From contig JAZRPW010000060.1 of the NCBI GenBank assembly GCA_045649405.1, positions 1 through 10,381 of the forward strand: 10,381 nucleotides of DNA. The letters run 5' to 3'. Made by a program: the position numbers and the translations under genes. This DNA comes from RUG11462 sp045649405. GTDB lineage: Bacteria; Bacillota; Clostridia; Oscillospirales; Acutalibacteraceae. The number at the start of each line of letters is the position of its first letter. Positions within the stretch are counted from its first letter, which is position 1. Below the pieces are notes generated by a model, which worked only from the letters and a program-made list of their open reading frames with translations, ran no database searches and had not been told where the DNA came from. This document shows positions 1 through 6,380 of the stretch, one piece after another.

Positions 1-1569
1 AGTTTCTTTTATGATTATTTTAATACCTCTCAAGTGAAACAGTTGAAAGCAGAGCTTTCATTGGTTGCAGAAACAGTAAACGAGGTTGGAGTAGAGTATT
101 TTGAAAATTTCGATTCCTCCGTGTTCCGTTTTACTGTTGTAAATAACGATGGCACTGTGCTTTACGATACTCAGGCAAAACCTAGCGAGATGGAAAATCA
201 CGCTGACCGCGAAGAACTCGTTGAGGCATTTAAAGACGGCACAGGAAGCAGTGCTCGAAATTCTTCGACATTAACCGAAAAGACTTTTTATGAAGCTGTT
301 CGCCTTGAAAATGGTAATGTACTCCGTATATCGGTAAGTCAGCTTACAATCGGTGTTCTTATTCTTGGTATGTTACCCGCGATTATGGCAATCATTTTAA
401 TTGCTGCAGTAGTTGCCGGCATTTTATCCCACACAATGGCTAAAAAAGTGACTGAGCCTTTGATGCAACTTGATTTGGAGAACCCATCAGAAAACAGCAC
501 TTATGAAGAACTGACTCCCATCCTTACAAAGATTCATAAACAACATAAGCAAATTAAGAAACATATCGAAACTCTTCGTCGCAAATCCGATGAGTTCGAA
601 CAGATTATTTCTTCTATGAATGAAGGTCTTGTGCTTCTTGATGAACATGGTATGGTGTTGAGTATGAATGCGTCGGCAAAGAAGATCTTTGCTGTTAAAA
701 AAGATGTACAAGGTAGCGATTTTCTGCTTGTTGACCGTACAAGCAAAATGAGCAAAGCAATTTTGAATGCTCTTGACGGTAAACATAGCGAATACACCGA
801 AGAAAGAAACGGAAATCAGTATCAGTTTACTATCAACTCCATTGAGTCAGAAGGAAAAGTTCTCGGAACTGTTATTTTGGTATTTGATATTAGCGAACGT
901 GCTTTTGCTGAGCGTAACCGTCAGGAGTTCACTGCAAACGTTACTCACGAACTTAAAACACCACTTCAATCCATTATCGGTAGTGCAGAACTTCTTGAGA
1001 ACGGTCTTGTAAAGCCACAAGATACAAGCAGATTTATTGGGAACATCAAGAATGAGGCACAACGCTTGGTTTCTCTTATTAACGATATCATTCGTTTGTC
1101 ACAGTTGGATGAGGATTCAGAAATTCCAACCGAAACGGTAGATCTTCTTGCGGTAGCTAACGAAGTAGTAGAGGTTCTTTCGGCATCTGCTGCTAAAAGA
1201 CAGATTGAAATATTCGTAAACGGCGAATCCACCATTATCCATGGCGTTCGCAGATATCTATATGAGATTATCTACAATCTTTGTGACAATGCAATTCGTT
1301 ATAACAAAGAGGGTGGCAAGGTAAATATCGATATAAAGCAAGAAGACACCGCGATGGTATCCGTTTCTGATACAGGAATTGGCATTCCGCCTGAACATCA
1401 TTCTCGAGTTTTTGAACGCTTTTATCGTGTCGACAAAAGCCACTCAAAAGAAACAGGTGGAACAGGGCTTGGACTTTCAATTGTAAAGCATGCCGTTCAA
1501 TTTCACAACGGCAAGGTAACACTCGATAGTGAATTTGGTAAAGGCACAACTGTTACAATTAAATTTTAA
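1..1569 (+). CDS. PhoR-like sensor histidine kinase (5' end outside window)
   Basis: The reading frame is open from base 1, so the start lies upstream; a GTG at 34 is internal. The visible 522 residues run in the order of a PhoR/WalK-type membrane kinase: the end of an extracytoplasmic sensor segment, one membrane helix at about residues 115-141, a linker with a possible coiled coil, a PAS domain at about 198-300 (MNEGLVLLDEHG), a HisKA dimerisation domain with the H-box TANVTHELKTPL (phospho-acceptor His316, codon 946-948), and a HATPase_c domain with N-box NLCDNAIRYN, G1 DTGIGIP, F-box FERFYR and G2 GGTGLGLSIVKH. In this family the kinase autophosphorylates on His and passes the phosphate to an OmpR-type regulator, whose gene is usually just upstream, here out of view. 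The DHp and catalytic domains look intact. The signal sensed cannot be told; phosphate limitation is only the usual guess for PhoR-like proteins. Confidence 0.93.
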   Translation, partial: SFFYDYFNTSQVKQLKAELSLVAETVNEVGVEYFENFDSSVFRFTVVNNDGTVLYDTQAKPSEMENHADREELVEAFKDGTGSSARNSSTLTEKTFYEAVRLENGNVLRISVSQLTIGVLILGMLPAIMAIILIAAVVAGILSHTMAKKVTEPLMQLDLENPSENSTYEELTPILTKIHKQHKQIKKHIETLRRKSDEFEQIISSMNEGLVLLDEHGMVLSMNASAKKIFAVKKDVQGSDFLLVDRTSKMSKAILNALDGKHSEYTEERNGNQYQFTINSIESEGKVLGTVILVFDISERAFAERNRQEFTANVTHELKTPLQSIIGSAELLENGLVKPQDTSRFIGNIKNEAQRLVSLINDIIRLSQLDEDSEIPTETVDLLAVANEVVEVLSASAAKRQIEIFVNGESTIIHGVRRYLYEIIYNLCDNAIRYNKEGGKVNIDIKQEDTAMVSVSDTGIGIPPEHHSRVFERFYRVDKSHSKETGGTGLGLSIVKHAVQFHNGKVTLDSEFGKGTTVTIKF

Positions 1570-1642
1570 CTAAAAATCATACACACTAAGAATCTGAATT
1601 TATAAGTATAAAAATCTAAATAATTATATTTTACAATTTTAA

Positions 1643-1679
1643 AAACAGACCCACAGAGAATTGCTCTGTGGGTTTGTTT
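1643..1679 (+). terminator. Rho-independent terminator of the histidine kinase gene
   Basis: A 10-bp perfect stem (1649-1658 with 1664-1673, loop AATTG) extends through one G-T pair to 16 bp (1643-1658 with 1664-1679). The 3' side is GGGTTTGTTTG, so the T-run is broken by G. It lies 74 nt after the kinase stop codon, with no gene between. The A-rich 5' side could also make it work on the minus strand. Confidence 0.8.
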
Positions 1680-1743
1680 GTTAGACAAAGTGTTAGATAG
1701 ATAAAGAACTTTTGAAAAATAGTGGCTAAAATTTTTGCAAAAG

Positions 1744-1784
1744 AAAAAACCGAAAACCTTTAAATAAAAGGTTTTCGGTTTTTT
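1744..1784 (-). terminator. Terminator of tRNA-Leu(UAG)
   Basis: An 18-bp perfect stem (1744-1761 with 1767-1784, loop AAATA) carries the core CCGAAAACC and is flanked by A6 and T6 on its two sides. On the minus strand it begins directly at the tRNA CCA end, so it is the natural terminator of the tRNA transcript. Being symmetric, it could also stop transcription arriving from the kinase side. Confidence 0.85.
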
Positions 1785-1868
1785 GGTGCGGGTGAAGGGA
1801 CTTGAACCCCCACGAGATAGCTCACTAGATCCTAAGTCTAGCGCGTCTGCCAATTCCGCCACACCCGC
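1784..1868 (-). tRNA. tRNA-Leu, anticodon UAG
   Basis: Read on the minus strand, the sequence folds as a class II tRNA of 85 nt. Acceptor stem GCGGGTG (1862-1868) pairs with CACCCGC (1788-1794); then come discriminator A and an encoded CCA (1784-1786). The D-arm begins TGGCGGAATTGGCAGAC, the anticodon stem CTAGA/TCTAG holds loop CTTAGGA (anticodon TAG, reading CUA), a long variable arm follows, and the T-loop is GTTCAAGTC. The long variable arm and discriminator A fit leucine. No good promoter lies just upstream of its 5' end; the likely promoter is about 200 bp away at 2079-2107, beyond a partial copy of this same tRNA. Confidence 0.95.
1847..1868 (-). repeat. 22-nt direct repeat, copy in the intact tRNA-Leu(UAG)
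   Basis: This is the first 22 nt of the tRNA (acceptor strand plus the first part of the D-arm). The same 22 nt occur without mismatch and in the same orientation at 2044-2065. The base beyond the repeat on the tRNA-body side differs between the copies. Confidence 0.9.
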
Positions 1869-1899
1869 ATTTTTGTTTGATTGTAAATATTTATATGCA

Positions 1900-1913
1900 A
1901 TAACATTTGTTAT
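1900..1913. repeat. Short palindrome between the element and the tRNA
   Basis: ATAACA-TT-TGTTAT is a 14-bp perfect inverted repeat lying between the foldable element (1917-2037) and the tRNA-Leu 5' end. It could be a protein-binding site or chance in AT-rich DNA. No promoter beside it is convincing. Confidence 0.35.
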
Positions 1914-1916
1914 CAC

Positions 1917-2037
1917 TTTCGACGCGCCACGCTCACTTGTGGTTCCCAAAAATGTTTTCGCTCGTATTCACTTCGCACATTTTTGACCACGGCGTTTTTT
2001 GTTTTCTCCTTTGCTCTGCCACAGGCAGCAGTCGAAA
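1917..2037. repeat. 121-bp element with nested inverted repeats (possible MITE remnant or structured RNA)
   Basis: The outer arms TTTCGAC (1917-1923) and GTCGAAA (2031-2037) are perfectly complementary. Inside them, CGCC (1925-1928) can pair with GGCG (1991-1994), GTGG (1939-1942) with CCAC (1987-1990), and CAAAAATG (1947-1954) with CATTTTTG (1978-1985), all nested and in register. A second hairpin, CTGCC-ACA-GGCAG (2016-2028), sits on the other side of the junction. Together they draw a three-way junction closed by the outer stem. The segment is richer in GC than its flanks. No credible protein is encoded, and the minus-strand frame through it runs on into tRNA-like sequence. A small mobile repeat, a decayed island end and a non-coding RNA are all possible; I do not recognise the family. 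Confidence 0.5.
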
Positions 2038-2043
2038 CAAAAA

Positions 2044-2065
2044 CTGCCAATTCCGCCACACCCGC
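2044..2065 (-). pseudogene. Truncated tRNA-Leu(UAG) 5' fragment
   Basis: These bases repeat exactly the first 22 nt of the tRNA-Leu(UAG) at 1784-1868, in the same orientation, and then diverge at once. The match to the other tRNA-Leu of the window (10291-10378) has two mismatches, so the UAG gene is the source. The fragment starts 13 nt after the -10 box of a strong minus-strand promoter (2079-2107), the spacing expected for a tRNA gene. It is therefore probably the stub of the original gene position, not a random match. It cannot form a tRNA by itself. Confidence 0.75.
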
Positions 2066-2078
2066 GTGTGCAAGAACA

Positions 2079-2107
2079 ATGATAACAAAAAAGCATTGAT
2101 TTGTCAA
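2079..2107 (-). promoter_or_regulatory. Promoter for the tRNA-Leu(UAG) region, inside the ldhA terminator
   Basis: On the minus strand TTGACA (2107-2102), a 17-nt spacer and TATCAT (2084-2079) with an extended -10 TGT (2087-2085) give a near-consensus sigma-A promoter. Expected initiation is near 2072, about 7 nt before the truncated tRNA copy. The -35 box spans the loop and 3' arm of the ldhA terminator hairpin. It is the only good minus-strand promoter I find upstream of the tRNA. Confidence 0.7.
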
Positions 2108-2125
2108 GTCAAATCAATGCTTTTT
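2088..2125 (-). terminator. Rho-independent terminator of the D-lactate dehydrogenase gene
   Basis: A 16-bp perfect stem (2088-2103 with 2110-2125, loop of 6 nt) starts 4 nt after the minus-strand stop codon. On the minus strand the 3' arm ends in T6. The core is GCATTGATTTG. Confidence 0.88.
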
Positions 2126-2128
2126 CTT

Positions 2129-3133
2129 TTATCTTTTTTCAACAATTTTTCCGTCTTCAAAATAAACTTCGTTTGTAATTTCGCCGTTGTTAAAGTTTGC
2201 AATGTTTTCCATAGTCACCATTGCAATTTGTTGCATTGCTTCACGAGTGAAAAAGCCTTGGTGTGAAGACATAACCACGTTTGGAAAAGCAAGCAATCTC
2301 ATCAACTCATCATCATTGATAATTTCGTTAGATTTGTCTTCAAAGAAAACGTCGCCTTCTTCTTCATAAACATCAAGACCAGCACCGCCGATTTTTTTGG
2401 ATTTTAATCCTTCAATAAGCGCTGTTGTGTCAATAAGTCCACCACGAGAAGTGTTAACAATAATAACATTATCTTGCATTTTAGCAATGCTTTCTTTATT
2501 AATAAGGTGGAAATTCTCTTTAGTAAGTGGGCAGTGAAGCGAAATAAAATTAGATTTTTCAAACAACTCATCAAGCGAAACATAATCAATGTCAAGGTCT
2601 TTGTTAGGAAACGGGTCAAAAGCAATAACCTTCATTTTAAAGCCCTTGCAAATGTCAATAAACATCTGACCGATTTTACCAGTACCAATAATACCAGCGG
2701 TTTTGCCGGCCAAATCAAACCCCAAAAGTCCATTTATATTAAAGTTAGTATCACGCGTTCTAATATACGCCTTGTGGGTTTTGCGATTAACAGTCAAAAG
2801 CAAAGCCGCTGCAAATTCTGCAACTGCAGAAGGTGAATAAGCAGGCACACGCACAATGTGAATCTTATCTTTGGCCGCCTTGAAATCTACATTATTATAA
2901 CCAGCGCAACGAAGAGCAAGAAGTTTAACTCCGTTTTCTGCCAAAATGTCCAAAACTGCTTTGTTTGCATCATCATTAACAAAAATACAAACAACATCAT
3001 AACCTTTAGACAAAAGCGCGGTGTCTTCATTTAACTTGTGCTCAAAAAACTTAACCTCATAACCGTACTCAGCAATCAAAGTTTCAAACCAGATTTTATC
3101 ATAAGGTTTTGTGTCGTAAAAAGCAATTTTCAT
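2129..3133 (-). CDS. ldhA: D-lactate dehydrogenase, LdhA-type 2-hydroxyacid dehydrogenase
   Basis: At 334 residues it has the full length of fermentative D-lactate dehydrogenases (NAD-dependent reduction of pyruvate to D-lactate in the cytosol). Visible marks: N-terminus MKIAFYDTKPYDK, the family signature LRCAGYNNVD (75-83), the Rossmann nucleotide-binding loop GTGKIG (150-155), the block NTSRGGLID with catalytic Arg230, the block GLDVYEEE with the active-site Glu near 257, and SSHQGF with catalytic His291. The run FFEDKSNEIINDDE also resembles the E. coli LdhA type rather than PdxB or SerA. The ATG follows AAGGAGAG (3141-3148) at a 7-nt gap. The gene stands alone between its own promoter and terminator. 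Its role would be to reoxidise NADH in fermentation. Another D-2-hydroxyacid (e.g. 2-hydroxyisocaproate) is a possible alternative substrate. Confidence 0.9.
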   Translation of the reverse strand: MKIAFYDTKPYDKIWFETLIAEYGYEVKFFEHKLNEDTALLSKGYDVVCIFVNDDANKAVLDILAENGVKLLALRCAGYNNVDFKAAKDKIHIVRVPAYSPSAVAEFAAALLLTVNRKTHKAYIRTRDTNFNINGLLGFDLAGKTAGIIGTGKIGQMFIDICKGFKMKVIAFDPFPNKDLDIDYVSLDELFEKSNFISLHCPLTKENFHLINKESIAKMQDNVIIVNTSRGGLIDTTALIEGLKSKKIGGAGLDVYEEEGDVFFEDKSNEIINDDELMRLLAFPNVVMSSHQGFFTREAMQQIAMVTMENIANFNNGEITNEVYFEDGKIVEKR

Positions 3134-3156
3134 CTGTCATCTCTCCTTGTTGTTAT

Positions 3157-3185
3157 ATTTTACCCGAAATGCCTGCAATATTCAA
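3157..3185 (-). promoter_or_regulatory. Promoter of the D-lactate dehydrogenase gene
   Basis: On the minus strand TTGAAT (3185-3180), a 17-nt spacer and TAAAAT (3162-3157) lie just before the Shine-Dalgarno sequence, giving a leader of about 15-20 nt. I see no clear Rex-type operator. Confidence 0.6.
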
Positions 3186-3291
3186 GACTTATTTTTTGTA
3201 AATAAAAGACGAGAAAAAAAGAGTAAATATAGTAAAAACATAAGAAAACAAGAGAAAAGCAAAAATATTTTAATTTTTTTAAAAAAATTTA

Positions 3292-3320
3292 TTGACTAGT
3301 TGAAATAAATGTGTTAATAT
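3292..3320 (+). promoter_or_regulatory. Promoter of rplM-rpsI
   Basis: TTGACT (3292-3297), a 17-nt spacer and TAATAT (3315-3320) with an extended -10 TGT (3312-3314). An A/T tract just upstream (from about 3264) could act as an UP element, as is common for ribosomal protein genes. The leader would be about 40 nt, ending in GGAGG at 3353-3357. Confidence 0.75.
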
Positions 3321-3365
3321 ATCACTTGCGTTGAATTAAATTTAATAAATTTGGAGGAAATCGAA

Positions 3366-3794
3366 ATGTCAACATTTATGGCAAAAGCTCAAGAAGTTGA
3401 GCGCAAATGGTACATTGTTGATGCTGAAGGTAAATCACTCGGTAGAGTAGCAGTTGTAGTTGCTGACCTTCTCAGAGGCAAAAATGAACCAATCTTCACA
3501 CCACACGTTGATTGTGGTAACCACGTTATTGTTGTTAATGCAGACAAAGCAGTTCTCACAGGCAACAAATTAGAACAAAAATATTACTACCGTCACACAG
3601 GTTACATCGGTGGTCTTAAAGAAGTTAAATATAAAACTCTTATGGCTACAAAACCTGAATTGGCAATGGAACTTGCTGTTAAAGGCATGGTACCAGACAC
3701 AACAATCGGTCGTAAAGCACTTACAAGACTTAGAGTATACAGCGGTACAGAGCACAAACATGAAGCTCAAAAACCAGTTGCATACGAATTTTAA
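3366..3794 (+). CDS. rplM: 50S ribosomal protein L13
   Basis: The protein binds 23S rRNA early in assembly of the large subunit. The 142-residue length equals the usual size. Typical runs are RKWYIVDAEGKSLGRVA at the N-terminus, VNADKAVLTGNKL, KYYYRHTGYIGGLK and MVPDTTIGRKAL, then RLRVYSGTEHKHEAQKP at the C-terminus. I start at the ATG of MSTFMAKAQ because GGAGG (3353-3357) lies 8 nt before it; a longer frame from TTG at 3351 would start on the ribosome binding site itself. It is followed 21 nt later by rpsI, the pairing found in most bacteria, and both end at the terminator at 4233-4268. Confidence 0.98.
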   Translation: MSTFMAKAQEVERKWYIVDAEGKSLGRVAVVVADLLRGKNEPIFTPHVDCGNHVIVVNADKAVLTGNKLEQKYYYRHTGYIGGLKEVKYKTLMATKPELAMELAVKGMVPDTTIGRKALTRLRVYSGTEHKHEAQKPVAYEF

Positions 3795-3815
3795 TAGAAG
3801 GGAGACAGAATTATT

Positions 3816-4214
3816 ATGTATGAAACAAAACCATATTTCTACGGAACAGGTAGAAGAAAAAGTTCTGTAGCCCGCGTAAGAGTTTACAACGGTACAGGTA
3901 AAATCACAATTAACAATAGAGATATTGATGATTATTTTGGTCTTGAAACATTGAAACTTATCGTTAACCAACCATTGGAAATCACAGAAACAGTTGGTAA
4001 ATTCGATATCGTTTGTAATGTAACAGGCGGCGGTGTAACAGGTCAAGCTGGCGCTATTCGTCATGGTTTGTCAAGAGCTTTGCTTCAATTCAACGAAGAG
4101 CTTCGTCCAGCACTCAAAAAAGCAGGACTTCTCACTCGTGACCCAAGAATGAAGGAAAGAAAGAAACCAGGTCTCAAAGGCGCTCGTCGTGCACCACAAT
4201 TTTCAAAACGTTAG
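3816..4214 (+). CDS. rpsI: 30S ribosomal protein S9
   Basis: S9 sits in the head of the small subunit, and its C-terminal tail reaches the P-site tRNA. The 132 residues include YFYGTGRRKSSVARVRVYNG at the start, the block GGGVTGQAGAIRHGLSRALL, LLTRDPRMKERKKPG, and the invariant basic end GARRAPQFSKR. The tail is complete, with the terminal Lys-Arg that contacts tRNA. The ATG follows AAGGGAG (3798-3804) at a gap of 11 nt. It is the second gene of the rplM-rpsI operon. Confidence 0.98.
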   Translation: MYETKPYFYGTGRRKSSVARVRVYNGTGKITINNRDIDDYFGLETLKLIVNQPLEITETVGKFDIVCNVTGGGVTGQAGAIRHGLSRALLQFNEELRPALKKAGLLTRDPRMKERKKPGLKGARRAPQFSKR

Positions 4215-4232
4215 TCTTATTACAAGATTACA

Positions 4233-4268
4233 AAACCCGAAACCATTTGGTTTCGGGTTTGTTTTTTT
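4233..4268 (+). terminator. Terminator of rplM-rpsI, shared with the convergent gene
   Basis: A 12-bp perfect stem (4233-4244 with 4249-4260, core AACCCGAAACC, loop ATTT) is followed by G and T7. The stop codon of the minus-strand gene (4267-4269) touches the T-run. On the minus strand the stem is followed by TTTTG, so it can serve both convergent genes. Confidence 0.9.
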
Positions 4269-4776
4269 ATATTTCAATTTTATATTCGTTATCAATTAAA
4301 ATGTAATCGGCGCCGTGTTGTTTAGCTTGAGCCAAAACCTTTTCGTTTTCTTCTAAAACAAATTCCATTGTGCAGTCAGAGTCATCTAAACGGTTTTCAA
4401 TGACACAGGCATTGTTTTTAATATCATCAAAATGATTTTTAATGTAATTTTCGCTCATCACAAGGCAATAAAACTTTATTTGTTTAAGATAATTTTCATC
4501 GAAATCTTTTTGGAAGTCAAAAGGAATATAACACCCTTCAACAATCAAATTTTGGTTGTTTTCAATTGCAGTTTTAATCATCTCGCAAACAATCGGCCAC
4601 AAATAATTTGTAAGGTCGTTATCGTCACTAAGTGGAGTTAAATTTGTGTTGCCACTTCTAATAAGCCCCATTTTCAAATGGTCAATTGAAAGGTAAGGGT
4701 AGTGATATTTTTCTAAAAGTTTTTGTGCTAAAAGCGTTTTGCCAGTGTGCGAAGCACCCGTTATCAAAATAATCAT
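4267..4776 (-). CDS. P-loop NTP-binding protein, small-molecule kinase-like
   Basis: The 169-residue protein begins MIILITGASHTGKTLLAQKLLEK, with a Walker A loop GASHTGKT at residues 7-14 directly after the first beta strand. This is the arrangement of adenylate kinase, 2-phosphoglycerate kinase and shikimate kinase-like proteins. Other notable runs are YPYLSIDHLKMGLIRSG (about 27-43), where Asp and Lys are placed like a substrate-binding segment, LIVEGCYIPFD (about 98-108), a strand ending in Glu, and CVIENRLDDSD (about 124-134). From memory, close homologues are common in Firmicutes under loose names such as adenylate kinase or ATP-binding protein; the substrate is not known to me. The ATG follows AAGGAC (4785-4790) at an 8-nt gap. 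It is a single-gene unit with its own promoter, divergent from pncB and convergent with rpsI. Confidence 0.75.
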   Translation of the reverse strand: MIILITGASHTGKTLLAQKLLEKYHYPYLSIDHLKMGLIRSGNTNLTPLSDDNDLTNYLWPIVCEMIKTAIENNQNLIVEGCYIPFDFQKDFDENYLKQIKFYCLVMSENYIKNHFDDIKNNACVIENRLDDSDCTMEFVLEENEKVLAQAKQHGADYILIDNEYKIEI

Positions 4777-4805
4777 TTTCGTCCGTCCTTATAGTTGATA
4801 ATTAA

Positions 4806-4833
4806 ATTATAGCATAAAATGAATATAAGTCAA
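4806..4833 (-). promoter_or_regulatory. Promoter of the P-loop kinase-like gene
   Basis: On the minus strand TTGACT (4833-4828), a 16-nt spacer and TATAAT (4811-4806) with an extended -10 TGC. It lies back to back with the pncB promoter; only 12 bp separate the two -35 boxes. Confidence 0.72.
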
Positions 4834-4845
4834 ATTCAAAAACAG

Positions 4846-4874
4846 TTGAATATTTTTCGCTGATGTGATAAAAT
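4846..4874 (+). promoter_or_regulatory. Promoter of the pncB operon
   Basis: TTGAAT (4846-4851), a 17-nt spacer and TAAAAT (4869-4874) with an extended -10 TGA (4866-4868). The leader is only about 27 nt, too short for a riboswitch. Confidence 0.6.
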
Positions 4875-4907
4875 GATAATATAAATTTGCGTTTTTGAGG
4901 TGTTATA

Positions 4908-6365
4908 ATGTCAATTTCACAAGAAAGACTCGTGTTGTTAAATGATTGCAACTGTTTTACAATGGCAAATGGTTATTTTGAAGCTGGTTTTGAAAACAAA
5001 ATCGGCTGTTTTGACTTGTTCTTTAGAAGGGTGCCGGATAATGGCGGTTTTGCAATTTGTGCTGGTCTTGAAACAGCAATTGAGTATATTCAAAACTTCA
5101 AATTCACAGATGAAGACATTGACTTTTTGAAAGAAACTTACAACTTTTCAAATGGCTTTTTGGATTATCTTAAAAACTTTAAATTCGAGTGTGATGTTTA
5201 CGCAATTCCTGAAGGTACACCTGTTTTTGCAAAAGAGCCAATTGTTAAGGTTGTTGGCCCAGTAATTCAAGCAACTTTAATTGAAACTTTGTTGCTGATT
5301 GCCATTAACCACCAAACTTTAATTGCCACAAAGGCAAACAGAATTGCACGCGCAGCTCAAGGGCGTGAAGTGTTAGAGTTTGGCGTTCGCAGAGCACATG
5401 GAATTGATGCTGCTGACAAAGGCGCTCGTGCGGCTTTCATTGGTGGTTGTGTTGGTAGTTCTTGCACATCTGCTTTGAAAGAATATAACATTCCAATCAG
5501 TGCAAATATGACTCACGCTTGGGTGCAACTTTTCGAAACTGAGTATGATGCATTTTGTGCTTATGCAAAGCAGTACCCAGATGATTGCATTTTGCTTGTT
5601 GATACTTATAACACATTAAAATCAGGCGTTTTGAATGCCATTAAATGTTTTGATGATGTTTTAAAACCAATGGGCCACAGACCGGTTGGCATTCGAATTG
5701 ACAGTGGCGACTTGGCTTATCTTTCAAAGAAAATTCGTAAACTGCTTGATGAAGCAGGTTACCCAGATTGTATGATTATTGCTTCAAACTCGCTTGATGA
5801 ATATATTATCAGAGACTTACTTATTGAAGGCGCAAAGGTTGACCGTTTTTGCGTTGGCGAACGCCTTATAACAGCGGCTTCTGACCCTGTTTTCGGTGGA
5901 GTTTATAAGTTGACTGCGTTGCTTGATGACAACGGCAAATTTGTGCCAAGAGTTAACTTTTCTGACAACGTTGGCAAGGTAACATTGCCTTGCAACAAAA
6001 AGGTTTATCGTCTTTTTGACTCTGACTCTGGCAAAGCAATTGCAGATGTTGTTACACTTTATGATGAAGAAATTGACACATCAAAAGAGTTAGAAATTTT
6101 TGACCCAGACCACACTTGGAAAAGAAAAACGGTTGAAAACTTTATTGCAAGAGAATTGTTTGTTAAAGTATTCCAAAAAGGCGAACTTGTTTATGAAAGT
6201 CCTAAGGTAGAGAACATTCGTGCTTATTGCGAAGAACAGGTTGAGTCTATTTGGGATGAAGTTCAACGTCTTGAAAACCCACATAGTTATTATGTTGATT
6301 TGTCTGAAAAACTTTGGCAAATTCGTGATGGTTTGTTTAAAGAGTTTACTGATTATAAAAGATAG
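4908..6365 (+). CDS. pncB: Nicotinate phosphoribosyltransferase
   Basis: It joins nicotinate and PRPP, helped by ATP hydrolysis, to give nicotinate mononucleotide, the entry step of the Preiss-Handler NAD salvage route. The 485 residues match the usual length. Visible blocks are FTMANGYFEAGFENKIGCFDLFFRR at the N-terminus (about 17-41), EFGVRRAHG (157-165), the stretch SANMTHAW with His203 at the place of the phosphorylated histidine of the family, LLVDTYNTLKSG (229-240), GIRIDSGDLAYLSKK (261-275) of the phosphoribosyl-binding face, and FCVGERL (314-320). A C-terminal helical domain follows. The ATG has GAGGTG at 4897-4902, 5 nt away. It is the first gene of a three-gene unit; the lipoprotein gene starts 15 nt after its stop. 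Nicotinamide phosphoribosyltransferase is less likely given the NAPRT-type N-terminus. Confidence 0.95.
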   Translation: MSISQERLVLLNDCNCFTMANGYFEAGFENKIGCFDLFFRRVPDNGGFAICAGLETAIEYIQNFKFTDEDIDFLKETYNFSNGFLDYLKNFKFECDVYAIPEGTPVFAKEPIVKVVGPVIQATLIETLLLIAINHQTLIATKANRIARAAQGREVLEFGVRRAHGIDAADKGARAAFIGGCVGSSCTSALKEYNIPISANMTHAWVQLFETEYDAFCAYAKQYPDDCILLVDTYNTLKSGVLNAIKCFDDVLKPMGHRPVGIRIDSGDLAYLSKKIRKLLDEAGYPDCMIIASNSLDEYIIRDLLIEGAKVDRFCVGERLITAASDPVFGGVYKLTALLDDNGKFVPRVNFSDNVGKVTLPCNKKVYRLFDSDSGKAIADVVTLYDEEIDTSKELEIFDPDHTWKRKTVENFIARELFVKVFQKGELVYESPKVENIRAYCEEQVESIWDEVQRLENPHSYYVDLSEKLWQIRDGLFKEFTDYKR

Positions 6366-6380
6366 AAAAGGGGAGTAAAA

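Noticed and set aside
487..1549. Several frames of 60-99 codons antisense to or overlapping the histidine kinase
   Set aside because: The kinase frame is continuous with all motifs; none of these frames has a start signal or domain.
1566..1949. Minus-strand 127-codon open frame through the tRNA-Leu region
   Set aside because: It translates the tRNA gene itself (the usual VAELADALDLGSS-like artefact) and two terminators, and has no ribosome binding site or recognisable domain.
1784..2065. Integrated prophage or genomic island bounded by att sites in tRNA-Leu
   Set aside because: The repeats are only 197 bp apart and enclose no integrase or cargo gene; at most this is a remnant or a small non-autonomous element.
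1913..2107. Minus-strand 64-codon frame through the element
   Set aside because: It includes the truncated tRNA copy, lacks a Shine-Dalgarno sequence, and is better explained by the folded element.
1783..2266. Plus-strand frames at 1783-1986 and 1907-2266
   Set aside because: They cross the tRNA-Leu, the inverted-repeat element and the terminator, then run antisense into the D-lactate dehydrogenase gene. Their products look like random hydrophobic or basic sequence.
3327..3365. L13-type leader RNA controlling rplM-rpsI
   Set aside because: The leader is only about 40 nt and shows just a weak A/U hairpin (AAATTT-AAT-AAATTT at 3338-3352), not the folded leader known upstream of this operon in some Firmicutes.
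3570..4064. Minus-strand 164-codon frame antisense to rplM and rpsI
   Set aside because: Cysteine- and phenylalanine-rich product typical of an antisense shadow; both sense genes are certain.
4875..4907. Riboswitch upstream of pncB
   Set aside because: The distance from promoter to start codon is too short for a known NAD- or nicotinate-linked riboswitch, and no hairpin is visible.
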